From positions 3,596,001 through 3,660,000 of the forward strand of contig OZ241844.1 of assembly GCA_965202735.1 (NCBI GenBank): 64,000 nt of DNA, given 5' to 3'. Under the pieces are notes generated by a model that worked only from the letters and a program-made list of their open reading frames with translations, was not told where the DNA came from and made no database searches. Position numbers and translations under genes: made by a program. Source of the stretch: HK1 sp965202735. GTDB taxonomy: Bacteria; Pseudomonadota; Gammaproteobacteria; HK1. This document shows, one piece after another, positions 16,336 to 25,342 of the stretch (within the stretch, counting starts at the first letter, position 1; every line of letters starts with the position of its first letter).

Positions 16336-16474
16336 GACCACTCCAATGGAAATTGACCATTGACCAGTCAGTTTAGCCCATTCTTGCCCCCCCGTTGCGA
16401 CGGCCGCACGGGGGGCCGGAACGGGCGGTGGGTCCCTCGTCGACTTGCTCGGGAACCGAATCTCCGCCGAGGCG

Positions 16475-17936
16475 CTACTCGGTCAGGCGCAGATTGGCGT
16501 TGACCCCTTCGAGCAGCTCGTTGAGGGACGACCTCAATTCCGTCGGCACCGTCGCACCGTCTCCCAGGGTAATGCGGAGATGCAGCTTCAGCGGGACGCC
16601 CGCCGCTGTGGCGACGATGTCCGGCAGCACCTCGACCAGATCCTGGAGCTCGTGGGGCTCCAGATCGGTCGCGAACCCCCCGGTCGATGGTGTCGAGAAT
16701 TTCCTTGTGCCTGAGCATCTTCGGCAGCCTGGGATTCTCGGCAAATGCGCCCGCCAGATCCTTCACCCGGCGCGAGGCCTCGTCGGCGCGCCAGAGATCG
16801 TTTTGCTTGAGGTTGGGCCGGTTGCCCAGGCGCCATGTCCTGGGCAGCTCGCCGGAACCGCCGGCGGCGGATGCATCGGGGAACTCGGCCTCGTCGAGGA
16901 ACCGCTGTTCCGCGTGCGCCCTTCGCTTGCGCACGGCCTCGGCGACCCCGGCGATATTGGCCACTGCCGCGGTGACGTGCGGACGGAAGGCGTCGGCATC
17001 GGCGATCGAGGCGGGCTCGAAGAAACGGCGGCGCAACACCTCGGCCACATCCTGCCTCTGCACCGGCTGAATGCCCGCCTCCCTCTGCCGATTGAAGATG
17101 TCGAAGACCTGTTGCGTCAGCTCCTTGCCGAACGCATCGCCCTTCGCAGGATCGGAAGCGAGCAGCGAGGCGACCAGGGCGCAGCGATCCACCTTGACGG
17201 TCGCCTGGCAGAGGTGCTGGAAGAAGTCGATCAGCCGGTCGCGCCAACCGTCCCCCATCGCGGCCTTCTCGCGAGCGTACATGAGCACCTCGTCGATCAG
17301 CACCAGGGTCGCAAGACCCTGCGCCTGCGGCCGCGACAGCAGGTCGGTGAGCAGCGGCTCGGCGGGCGGCGTCTCGCGCTCCTCGTTCGCGCCGTCGGGA
17401 TGAAGCAGGCGCAGACCGTCCGCGCCCGCGACCTGGAACGCAAGCACGCTCCAGGGATGCCTGAGCCAGCGGAGCTCGCCCGCCGGTCCGAGCACCTCCA
17501 TGCCCTTCTCGACGTCGAGCTTGTCGAAGCAGAGCGCGGCGACGCGCGCCGCCGGCAACGGTGCGCCGGCATGGGACCGGAACTGCTCGACCGCGGGCAG
17601 GGGCGGCAGCGATTCCGGGTCGCATGCGAGGTGGCGGAGCGTCACCAGCGTATGGGTCTTGCCCCCGCCATAGGTGAGCTCGAGCTGGCGTATGGCCTTC
17701 GTGTTCTTTCCGGCGAGGCGGAGCGCCACGTCGCGCGCGAGCTCGCGCAGGGAAAAGGTCGGGTAGGTGAGCGCGAAGAAACGGCCCGGGTCCTCATAAA
17801 CGGGCCGCACGCCCTTCTGCGTTGCCACATCGTGGAGGTCGGCGGCGAAATCGGCGAGCGAGAGCTCGCCCGTGCGCACGTCCTCGCGCAATGTCACGAC
17901 CTTGTGCCAGGGCGTCCATGGAAGGGTCTGCGGCAT
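16475..17936 (-). pseudogene. DUF499-type defence ATPase, frameshifted
   Basis: Starts MPQTLPWTPWHKVVTLREDV, with a Walker A-like loop LTYGGGKTHTLVTL near residue 90 and a Walker B-like LVLIDEVLMYAREKA near residue 215, as in DUF499 ATPases of methylase-linked phage-defence islands. At about 16675 a run of six G shifts the frame: the current frame runs on as low-quality Arg/Gly text to 16368. The other frame gives a convincing C-terminus (FATDLEPHELQDLVEVLP...LNELLEGVNANLRLTE) ending at 16475. Even joined (about 486 residues) it is shorter than the ~1000 residues I recall for the family, so an internal deletion is possible. Confidence 0.7.
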
Positions 17937-17956
17937 GTCGGCGTCCCTCGACGGGT

Positions 17957-18148
17957 TCAGGTCACAACGCTTTCGAGGCGGCGGGCCAAGGCGTCGAAGT
18001 CATTGTGGCGCTTCCGGCGGGTCGCGAGGTTCTCGTGTGCGGGTCGGACCATTCCGGGAACTCGCCCTGCCGGGATCATCCGCTCGCCAGCCGAACGAAA
18101 TCCGCAATCTCCGCCTCCCGGTATCGATGACCTCGTGCCGCCCGTCAT
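17957..18148 (-). CDS. Possible short ORF coupled to the Schlafen-like gene
   Basis: 63 residues, with the start overlapping the preceding stop as ATGA. The C-terminus (NLATRRKRHNDFDALARRLESVVT) looks protein-like; the N-terminus does not, and an alternative frame also looks plausible. It may be a decayed small gene between the Schlafen-like and DUF499 genes. Confidence 0.3.
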   Translation of the reverse strand: MTGGTRSSIPGGGDCGFRSAGERMIPAGRVPGMVRPAHENLATRRKRHNDFDALARRLESVVT

Positions 18149-19353
18149 CGGGCGAACAGACGCACGATGAACCGCTCGCCGTCCTCCAGGAGATCGGGCT
18201 CCGTCCCGTTGTGTTGCCTCATGCCGCGCACGATCTTTCTGGGCACTCCCATCCCCATGTGCTCGACATAGCCGTAGTCTCGCATCACGTCCTTCAGTAG
18301 CTGGTTTCGGGCGGCTCTGGCTCCGGCGCGCATGCGTTCGGTCGTTATGCCGTTGGGAAGCCTGCCGGGCGAGACGACCTCCAGCCGGTCTCGATACACC
18401 GCCAGCTCGATATCCGTGCTCGCCAGGAGGTAATCCCGGTGGATGAGCGCATTCACGACAGCTTCGCGTACCGCCTCGTCCGGATAGGCCGGCCGCTCCA
18501 CGCGGCGCCCACCGCCTTCGAGGCCGGCGGTCACGGGGGTGTTGCGCCCGACGAACTCCAGCGCCTGCTCGACAAGACCGGTTTCCAGAAGGTCGCCGTT
18601 ACGGTCCAGCAGGGGTGTCATTGGACCGCGCAGCGTTTTCCGTTCAACTGCCGCGTAGTCCTTTTCCGGTCCGGGAAACGCCGCCGCATCGATGCCGGCC
18701 TGCGGCAGGAAGCGATTCGGCACGGTCCCGAAGAGCAGGAGGCCCGAAAGGCTCGCGCCGTCCTCGACCATGATCTCCGTGTTGACCAGCAGGGTTCGCC
18801 AACCGGATTCATCGTCGTTCTCCGGTACGTCCTGTTGACGAATCGCTCCGAGGTAGCCCCTGAGTCGACGGCGGTCCAGATCGCCGAGCGTCGACCCGGA
18901 GACCGGACGCAAATCGGCGCGGAAGGCACCGCGCTGCTGGAAGAGCCGGCTCAGCTCCTGGGGCATCGGCTCCCGGCTCTGCGTGCCGACCCGGATGAAA
19001 TAGGCGCTTCTGTTGTTGTGCCACTGGCTGTGGACATCGACGCCGCGCGGCGCCCGCACGATCGCCACGTCGGCGCCGGGCCGAACATCCCTGACCATCT
19101 CGAAGAACGGGATGATGCCGGGCCGGATCTTGTCGCGGCACGCCGTCATCACCCACTCCTCCAGACGGTCCCGCGTCAGCCCGACGACGACGCCGGCATC
19201 GTCCACGCCGAGCAGCACCATGCCGCCTTCGAGGTTCGAGAACGCGACCAGTTCCCTGGCGAGATCGTGATTCCGCACATCGTCGCGCTTGAACTCGACG
19301 CCGGAATTCTCGCCGTTCGCGATGATCTCGAGAAGCTCCGTGCGTGTCGTCAT
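18145..19353 (-). CDS. Schlafen/AlbA_2-domain ATP-binding protein
   Basis: 402 residues starting MTTRTELLEIIANGENSGVEFKRDD. The N-terminal AlbA_2 (divergent AAA_4) domain is seen in GVEFKRDDVRNHDLARELVAFSNLEGGMVLLGVDD. The C-terminal ATP-binding transcriptional-regulator-like region includes AYPDEAVREAVVNALIHRDY and GYVEHMGMGVPRKIVRGM. Such proteins occur in defence islands and beside restriction systems. The start was placed at 19353, two bases after the TrlF stop, so the genes form an operon. Its role here, as effector or regulator, is inferred from context. Confidence 0.8.
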   Translation of the reverse strand: MTTRTELLEIIANGENSGVEFKRDDVRNHDLARELVAFSNLEGGMVLLGVDDAGVVVGLTRDRLEEWVMTACRDKIRPGIIPFFEMVRDVRPGADVAIVRAPRGVDVHSQWHNNRSAYFIRVGTQSREPMPQELSRLFQQRGAFRADLRPVSGSTLGDLDRRRLRGYLGAIRQQDVPENDDESGWRTLLVNTEIMVEDGASLSGLLLFGTVPNRFLPQAGIDAAAFPGPEKDYAAVERKTLRGPMTPLLDRNGDLLETGLVEQALEFVGRNTPVTAGLEGGGRRVERPAYPDEAVREAVVNALIHRDYLLASTDIELAVYRDRLEVVSPGRLPNGITTERMRAGARAARNQLLKDVMRDYGYVEHMGMGVPRKIVRGMRQHNGTEPDLLEDGERFIVRLFAR

Positions 19354-19355
19354 GC

Positions 19356-22082
19356 TCAAAACCCGTATTTGGAGCGACGCATCTCGAAGGCGTTCCTGCC
19401 GCCCTCCAGCGTCTCCTCGACCAGCGCGCGGACGGCTTGCGAATCGATGGATCCCCTGTGCTCGCGCGCGATTTCCGCATGACCGACACCGGCCTCGCCG
19501 GATGCGGTGAGGCCGAGGATCAGCTCGGCGTCGCCGAGGACGGGAATGTTCGCATTGTGCGTCGAGAACACGAACTGCCGCCGCCGCTTTTCCCTCCGCA
19601 TGATCGGAACGATCCCCTCGGTGATGAACCGGTTGTCGAGATCGTCTTCGGGCTGGTCGACCACGAGCGGCACCTCGGCATCGAGCAGCAGAAGCAGCAG
19701 GACCGCTGTTGCCTTCTGTCCCCTGGAGAGCGCCTCCAGCGGTCGCCATGCCTCCGGCTCGCCCTCGGGCGCCGTGTTCAGCTCGATGTGGGTCGTTGCC
19801 GGCAGATCCAGCTCCGCGATCCTCATGTGCAGGTCGCGCCCGGCGTCGGCGATCCGTTCCGCCGCACCGGGCGGGAGGTGGTACTTGGTGATCAGAGCAG
19901 CCTTGCCTCCCCGGCAACACTGCGAAAGTTCGCGCAGGGACAAGGAGTCGGACTCGCGAAAGCGGTCGAGCGCCGCTTTGAGATTCCCCCCGATGGCAGT
20001 TCGGAACAGGTCTTCCATGGGCTCCAGGTTTGCCGCCATCCTGACTTCGGCTCTGACCCGCCCGGGGAGCTTCGTGGCGATCTCCTCCGCTGCCTTGTCG
20101 AGTGCGCGATATTCCCGCGCCTTGATATCCTCCCATTCCGAAACCAGCTTGCGGCGGTGCGCTTCGTGCGTCTCCATGTCCCTTCGGAGACGTTCCAGCC
20201 GGTCCCTCAGCGGCCGCAGATGTTCAAGCTGCTTGCGAAGCTCGATGAATTCGGCGCCGTCGATGCCGGATTTCTGGTGATCGCGCAGCAGCCTTTCGTA
20301 AGCGCGTTCGATGGCCTCGCGCCGCTCGTCCCAGCGGTCCCGGACATCCGCAATCGCCGCGTCGGCCTCGGACAGGGCGGCGGCAAGCCCGACGCGGGTC
20401 TCGCCGAGACGCGCACCCAGGGTAAGCAGAATGCCGTCCATCCCGCGCAGGATATCCGCGTTCGGCAGCGGCTCCAGCGCCCTGGCGGAGACGAATGCGG
20501 CGTCGATGGGGAGCTCCTCGTCCAACGTCTCGTGCAACGTCCGGAAGGACTCGAGTCGTTCCTCCAGGATCGAGAACAGCCGCTCTTCCCTGACGAGCAG
20601 GCTTCGCTCCCTGAACCGCTCTTCCAGCCCCGCCTCCTGAAAGCGCCTCTGCGTCTCTTCCAGGCCGGGCAAGGCGTCGAGCCGGGCCGTCAGCTCCTCG
20701 ATTTCCCGCCAGGCCTCCACGATGCGGCGGCGCGATTTCTCGAGCGCCAGCCGGACCTCCGCCTTGTGCGCCGAGAGCGGCGCATCGCGCCTCGCGCGGC
20801 GCTCGATAAAGGCTGTCAGCTTTTCCGGCCTCGCGGTCAGCTCGGAGATCTCGTGCTGGCCGAACACCTGCACGCCCGGCATCAGGTCCCGCGGCGGTAT
20901 GGCCAGCACCTCGCCCGCCTCATCCTTGACGACCGGCGGATTGGGCACGGTGCGCTCGATGACGTAACGCGCTTCCGATGGATGATGCGAGCGGACCAGC
21001 AGCGAGATCTTCGTTCCCGGTTTCAGGACATGCCGGACCGTCTCCTCATGCACCTTGCGCGCCTCGTCCCCCAGGGGGTCGAGGCCGAGCGCATGGCGGA
21101 TGCTTTCGACCACCGTGGACTTGCCGGCGCCGCGGCCGCCGATCAGCACGTTGAGATTACCGTTGAAGCGGATGGACGCGCCGTCCAGAAACCCGCCCTC
21201 CCATGCCACGGCCGCCAGCTCGGCATGGGGCTCCGGCGGCGGGTCGCTGTGCAGCCGGATGCGCGACTCCGGATCGAGAAAGGCCTGACGGAACGCTTCG
21301 ACCGAGATCTCCGACATCTTGATGAAGCAGGAGGCGCTGTCCTTCTTCAGGTCTGCCGGATCGTTGACATCCGAGGCGTTGACGACCGCCACCGGGTTCG
21401 TACGCTTGTAATCGGGATTTTTGTTCTCGAGAATTGTCCTGAAAGATTGCGGCGCATCCATGACAGGCCCCGGCAGTGCGCAGGCCAGCAGATCGGGCGA
21501 GGTCCAGACACCGATGCGGGGCTGGCCGCTGAGGGTCTTCAGCAATCCGCCCCTGGAAGCCACATGCGCGGCGATGGCGACCGCGCCCCATTCGCGCGCC
21601 TTTGCAAGCAATTCCCGGGAATCGAGACTCCCCGCGGGGGAAGATTCGTCCGAGTCCCGGACGCCGCACTCGCCGATGAACCGTTCCAGATTTTTGTCCT
21701 CTTCGGGATCGAACAGGCACAGGAAATGGACACCGTCCTTCGTTACCGCCTCAAAGCCCCCGAATGCGAAAATGTCCGCCTCGCGGCAGGCTTGAACAAG
21801 ATTTCTGGATGTCTCGACGCGGTAGTGATCGGTGACTGCCACCACCTCGATGCCGGTCTCGCGGCACGCCCGGACGATCGCTTCGTCGTAGTCCGCCTCC
21901 GATTGGAACCCGGTCGATTTGTCGTAACGCCGGAGATAGTCGAACGGATTGATCTGCAGGGCGCAGCGATAGAAACGCGCGCCGTTCGGGAGCGTCAGGG
22001 CAGACCTCGGCAGGTCGGGCCCCTCGGTTGCCGGGCTGGTTGCCGTCATCGTCCTGCGTTGCCTCTCGCCTGCGGCGCGCAT
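19356..22082 (-). CDS. TrlF-like PHP-domain/SMC-type ATPase
   Basis: 908 residues. The N-terminal PHP phosphoesterase-like region has RCALQINPFDYLRRYD, IEVVAVTDHYRVETSRNLV and GFEAVTKDGVHFLCLFDP. The ATPase half has Walker A LNVLIGGRGAGKSTVVESI, long coiled coils (about residues 440-700), the signature-like LEALSRGQKATAVLLLLLL and Walker B PLVVDQPEDDLDNRFI. This matches the TrlF family of AAA/SMC-like ATPases found in defence loci. The start at 22082 follows TGGAGG with six-base spacing; open codons further upstream belong to a recombination scar. Confidence 0.85.
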   Translation of the reverse strand: MRAAGERQRRTMTATSPATEGPDLPRSALTLPNGARFYRCALQINPFDYLRRYDKSTGFQSEADYDEAIVRACRETGIEVVAVTDHYRVETSRNLVQACREADIFAFGGFEAVTKDGVHFLCLFDPEEDKNLERFIGECGVRDSDESSPAGSLDSRELLAKAREWGAVAIAAHVASRGGLLKTLSGQPRIGVWTSPDLLACALPGPVMDAPQSFRTILENKNPDYKRTNPVAVVNASDVNDPADLKKDSASCFIKMSEISVEAFRQAFLDPESRIRLHSDPPPEPHAELAAVAWEGGFLDGASIRFNGNLNVLIGGRGAGKSTVVESIRHALGLDPLGDEARKVHEETVRHVLKPGTKISLLVRSHHPSEARYVIERTVPNPPVVKDEAGEVLAIPPRDLMPGVQVFGQHEISELTARPEKLTAFIERRARRDAPLSAHKAEVRLALEKSRRRIVEAWREIEELTARLDALPGLEETQRRFQEAGLEERFRERSLLVREERLFSILEERLESFRTLHETLDEELPIDAAFVSARALEPLPNADILRGMDGILLTLGARLGETRVGLAAALSEADAAIADVRDRWDERREAIERAYERLLRDHQKSGIDGAEFIELRKQLEHLRPLRDRLERLRRDMETHEAHRRKLVSEWEDIKAREYRALDKAAEEIATKLPGRVRAEVRMAANLEPMEDLFRTAIGGNLKAALDRFRESDSLSLRELSQCCRGGKAALITKYHLPPGAAERIADAGRDLHMRIAELDLPATTHIELNTAPEGEPEAWRPLEALSRGQKATAVLLLLLLDAEVPLVVDQPEDDLDNRFITEGIVPIMRREKRRRQFVFSTHNANIPVLGDAELILGLTASGEAGVGHAEIAREHRGSIDSQAVRALVEETLEGGRNAFEMRRSKYGF

Positions 22083-22094
22083 GTTACACCTCCA

Positions 22095-22265
22095 GCCTTG
22101 CCTGCCGCGGCGGGACGATGCCGGCGCGGGCGGCGATGTGACTGGACAGCGATTCGAGGATCGCCCGTTCTTCCGAGCCGGCCGGCGAGCGAGAGCTCGC
22201 CCGTGCGCACGTCCTCGCGCAATGTCACGACCTTGTGCCAGGGCGTCCATGGAAGGGTGTGCGGC
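22095..22265. other. Chimeric recombination scar joining two duplicated gene ends
   Basis: 22184-22265 is an almost exact copy (one mismatch) of 17853-17934, the first ~27 codons of the DUF499 gene. 22135-22186, extending weakly to 22095, copies 23837-23888, the last codons of the DUF1156 methylase. The two pieces meet at about 22184-22186 with a few shared bases. On the minus strand the order is short AAA partner, DUF499 head, methylase tail, TrlF start. Confidence 0.85.
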
Positions 22266-22485
22266 CGACGCACAGGATGAAGATGTCCGTCATCCCGCGA
22301 TGCTGGTCCACGACCTCCCGGATGCGCTCCGACTTCAGTGCTTCGTCGACACCGCCGAGCAAGGGGTCCTGGCAGACCCGGATACGTACGCGCCTCCGGC
22401 CCAGGGTTGCGAAGAGCCGCTCGAACAGCGGCTTGAGGATGTACTGGTCGTAGCGGAAATCTTCGGGGATGACGAGGACGTTCAT
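22225..22485 (-). CDS. Short partner of AAA ATPase, 3' end replaced by scar
   Basis: 86 residues starting MNVLVIPEDFRYDQYILKPL, with RVRIRVCQDPLLGGVDEALKSERIREVV and RGMTDIFILCV, a Rossmann/Toprim-like N-terminus of the kind paired with AAA ATPases (DUF4276-like in style). The last ~11 residues (TPFHGRPGTRS) are the DUF499 head read in another frame, so the true C-terminus is lost. The start overlaps the AAA stop as ATGA. Probably a truncated, non-functional partner. Confidence 0.6.
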   Translation of the reverse strand: MNVLVIPEDFRYDQYILKPLFERLFATLGRRRVRIRVCQDPLLGGVDEALKSERIREVVDQHRGMTDIFILCVGRTPFHGRPGTRS

Positions 22486-23777
22486 TCCGGACCTTCCTCA
22501 TCGTCTCTGCCGCCTTCGTCGCCTTCGCCGCCTTCCGTGAAGGTGACCGCGGTCTCCATCCAGCCGCCGGCGAGGAGCCGGCCCAATCCCTGGCCCTCCC
22601 GCAACTTCTGGATGTCGGGCAGGTCGGCGACCGGGCGGATGACGGCGTCCTCCGTGTCCTCCGAACGGCAGACGACAGACATGTGCTGGAAGGTATTGTC
22701 GTTCACCATGGAGAGCAGCTCGGGCGAATGGGTCGTCGTGACGACCTGCACCGTGCCCTTCCGGGTCTGGCGCTCGATCAGGTCGACCAGAAGATGCAGC
22801 CGCGCCGGGTGGATGCCGTTGTCGATCTCCTCGAAGAAGTAGAGGCCCGCCGGCTCCTCGTCGAGCAATGCCGCCAGCATGGCGAGGAAACGCAGGGTCC
22901 CGTCCGACGCACTGTAGGCGGAGATCCTCCTTCCGCTCTTCTCTCGGACCGCGAGCTGCACCAGACCCGTCGTGGGGTCGCGCGGGAACTCGAAGTCCGC
23001 CACGTCCATCGGAGTGAGCTCGCGAGTCCAGTCGAACAGGGCTTCCTTCTTCCCTTCGTCGACGCAGATCTTCTGTAGCACCGTGGGCAGGTTCTCGCCG
23101 CTGTCTCCCAACGTCACCTGACCGGGGAAGGCGGGCTTGCGCATGAGGTCCGGCGCCGGGTCGAGAAAGCGACAGTGGCCGAGGAGATCCGTCACCTGCC
23201 CGGCGTAGTCCTTGTGTGCGCGAACCACATTTCCGGAGCCTTGAAGCTGGGTCAGGGCGGGCTGATCCCACTTGGCCGGGACCCTTTTGCCATACTTCCT
23301 TTGAGTGCCGGTCTTTGCCATGCGGAGCAGAAGATGCGCCTCGTCGTCCTGATTGCGAACGGGATCGGGCGAGGGAGGATGGGTCGTATAGATCGTCTGA
23401 TTCCCGATTTTGAGGACTTCGCGCTCGACCCGAAAGCGGTCTTCGTCGTCGAATTTCACCGCTATCTCATAGTCGGCGCTCGAATTGCCGACTGGTTCCG
23501 CCGTGATTCGAAGAGACAGGGTCTCCTCTTCGAAGCGGACGAGCTCATTGGCGGCGCCGCGAATCGCCTCCCACTGGACCTGCCCGCCGGCGCCGTATTT
23601 CCCGCCGATAGTCTCCGCCAGCGTGTAGCCGCGGCCGATGCCGTGCAGGAAGCGGAAGGCGTCACGGATGTTGCTCTTGCCGCTCGCGTTGGCGCCGACG
23701 ATTACGGTGAAGGGGCCGGCGCGTAAAGTTTCATCGGCGAAGTTCTTGAAATTCCTGAGCCTGAGCGAGGTAATCAT
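22482..23777 (-). CDS. AAA-family ATPase of defence type (AAA_21/OLD-like)
   Basis: 431 residues. MITSLRLRNFKNFADETL opens a RecF/OLD-like ABC ATPase. Walker A is IVGANASGKSNIRDAF, the signature region SAYSASDGTLRFLAMLAALL, and Walker B/H-loop LYFFEEIDNGIHPARLHLL...VVTTTHSPELLSMV. The protein is intact. It starts in an ATGA overlap with the methylase stop and ends in an ATGA overlap with the short partner, so methylase, ATPase and partner were one translationally coupled unit. Such ATPases act with nuclease or Toprim partners in anti-phage systems. Confidence 0.85.
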   Translation of the reverse strand: MITSLRLRNFKNFADETLRAGPFTVIVGANASGKSNIRDAFRFLHGIGRGYTLAETIGGKYGAGGQVQWEAIRGAANELVRFEEETLSLRITAEPVGNSSADYEIAVKFDDEDRFRVEREVLKIGNQTIYTTHPPSPDPVRNQDDEAHLLLRMAKTGTQRKYGKRVPAKWDQPALTQLQGSGNVVRAHKDYAGQVTDLLGHCRFLDPAPDLMRKPAFPGQVTLGDSGENLPTVLQKICVDEGKKEALFDWTRELTPMDVADFEFPRDPTTGLVQLAVREKSGRRISAYSASDGTLRFLAMLAALLDEEPAGLYFFEEIDNGIHPARLHLLVDLIERQTRKGTVQVVTTTHSPELLSMVNDNTFQHMSVVCRSEDTEDAVIRPVADLPDIQKLREGQGLGRLLAGGWMETAVTFTEGGEGDEGGRDDEEGPE

Positions 23778-24165
23778 GGCCGCGTCTCCAGCCCGAGCGT
23801 ACCCTGGCGCGGACGGGAAAGGCCGGCGCGCGCGGCGATGTGGTTGGACAGCGATTCGAGGATCGCTCGTTCTTCCGAGCCGGCCGGCGCGAGCTCGATC
23901 AGCGCCTGCAGCAGCCGGGCGAACAGGGCATGGCGCCCGAGCCCGTGGTCGTCGATACAGGCATTCACCCGCGCCTCGTCGCCGTCGCGCCAGAGATGCA
24001 TCAGCCGGTGCGCCCGGTCGATCAGCGGTACGGGGCGGCCGCCGGGTCCTTCCCGTCCGAGCCACTTGGCCTTGCGCCGGCTCCAGGGCAGCAGCCTTGC
24101 CTTGCCGCCCCCGCCCCCGCTCCCGCCCCCGTTCCCGGAGCCGGAGCCGGTATCGGCCTCTTCGT
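23774..24165 (-). pseudogene. C-terminal fragment of DUF1156-type DNA methylase
   Basis: In frame on the minus strand: a Gly-rich linker, then KARLLPWSRRKAKWLG, IDRAHRLMHLWRDGDE and LFARLLQALIELAPAGSEE, the usual end of DUF1156-domain methylases. It stops at 23774. The main body of the same gene lies at 26185-28433, and the ISAs1-type element sits exactly between them. Confidence 0.75.
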
Positions 24166-24253
24166 CGCAGGGCTAATTCGTTCTATGAGCATTTGCGTTC
24201 TGTGACAGTGGGTTGACGGTGATACTGGACTTCCCCGCCACGATTCGATATAC

Positions 24254-25342
24254 ATGCCGCGAGGCATCCGTGGGGACGGGGAAGCGGTGGCGGCTCTCTC
24301 GGAGGTGGCGGTCGACATCGTGGCGGCGGCGCACGAGGCCCGCTTCCGCGACCTGATGCAGGCGCACCACTATCTCGGTGCGGTGCCGGGGATGGGCGAG
24401 ACGGTGCGCTATGTCGCGCACCATCACGGTCGATGGCTGGCGCTTGTGGTGTTCTCGGCGCCGGCACTGAAGTGCGGCGCGCGCGACCGCTGGATTGGCT
24501 GGGACTGTGGCGTCCAGTTCAGCCGCCTGCCTCTGGTGACCAACAACGCGCGCTTCCTGCTTCTGCCCGGCGGCCCGCCCAACCTCGGCTCGCGGGTGCT
24601 GTCGCTGTGCACGCGCCGTCTGGTGCGCGACTGGCCGGCCCGGTTTGGCCACGAGGTGCTGCTCGCGGAGACGTTCGTCGACCCCGAGCTGTTCCGGGGC
24701 ACGGTCTACCGCGCGGCCAACTGGGTCGAGGTCGGGCGCACTCGCGGCTTCGCCCGCAGCGGGGCCGGCTACCGCGCGCACGCCCGCCCCAAGCTCGTGT
24801 TCCTTCACCCCCTGCGTCGGGACGCGCGAGCCCGGCTGCGCGCCGCCGACCTCGACCCCCGCCTGCGACATGGAGTGGCGAAGATGACGCTCACCGCCGA
24901 ACAGATGCGCGCCCTGCCCGAGTGCTTCCAGAACATCCACGACCCCCGCCGCCGCCAGGGCCGGCGCCATGCCCTGCCCACGGTGCTGGCGCTCGCCGCC
25001 GCCGCGACGCTGTGCGGGATGCGCGGCTACAAGGCGATTGACGAATGGGTCCATGACCTCAGCCCCAAGGTGCTGGAGCGCTTCCGCGTGCGCCGCCGCG
25101 ATGGCCGATACCGCCCGCCCAGCCTGTCGGCGATGCGCAGCCTCCTGGTGCGCATCGACCCGGCCCAGCTCGACGCCGCGCTGAGAGCTTGGCAACAGAC
25201 CCACGGCTCGGGCGACAGCGCACTGGCCATCGACGGCAAGACCCTGCGCGGCGCCATCGATGACAAGGGCAAACAGACGCATGTGCTCGGCATCATCGGC
25301 CACGACACCCAGGCGCCCTGGGGGCAAAAAAAGTCGGCATGA
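24254..25342 (+). CDS. DruA-like (DUF4338) domain fused to ISAs1 transposase N-terminus
   Basis: 362 residues. Residues ~15-205 form a DUF4338/DruA-like domain (FRDLMQAHHYLGAVPGMG, LALVVFSAPALKCGARDRWIGW, RLPLVTNNARFLLLPG, AETFVDPELFRGTVYRAANW). The frame continues without a stop into the ISAs1/H-repeat N-terminus (ALPECFQNIHDPRRRQG, AIDGKTLRGA with the first catalytic Asp). It ends just after the A-tract at 25326-25332. DruA is known from Druantia defence, and DUF4338 also occurs with transposases. The transposase is completed only by a -1 shift into the next frame. Confidence 0.8.
   Translation: MPRGIRGDGEAVAALSEVAVDIVAAAHEARFRDLMQAHHYLGAVPGMGETVRYVAHHHGRWLALVVFSAPALKCGARDRWIGWDCGVQFSRLPLVTNNARFLLLPGGPPNLGSRVLSLCTRRLVRDWPARFGHEVLLAETFVDPELFRGTVYRAANWVEVGRTRGFARSGAGYRAHARPKLVFLHPLRRDARARLRAADLDPRLRHGVAKMTLTAEQMRALPECFQNIHDPRRRQGRRHALPTVLALAAAATLCGMRGYKAIDEWVHDLSPKVLERFRVRRRDGRYRPPSLSAMRSLLVRIDPAQLDAALRAWQQTHGSGDSALAIDGKTLRGAIDDKGKQTHVLGIIGHDTQAPWGQKKSA
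25327..25333 (+). promoter_or_regulatory. Canonical A-AAA-AAG slippery heptamer, candidate -1 frameshift site
   Basis: In the zero frame the codons are CAA AAA AAG, the classic bacterial -1 slippage heptamer. A -1 shift here joins ...WGQKK to VGMRPDADEGEKRTNEV, restoring an ISAs1-like sequence. A simple one-base change in the A-run would explain the same observation. Confidence 0.55.
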
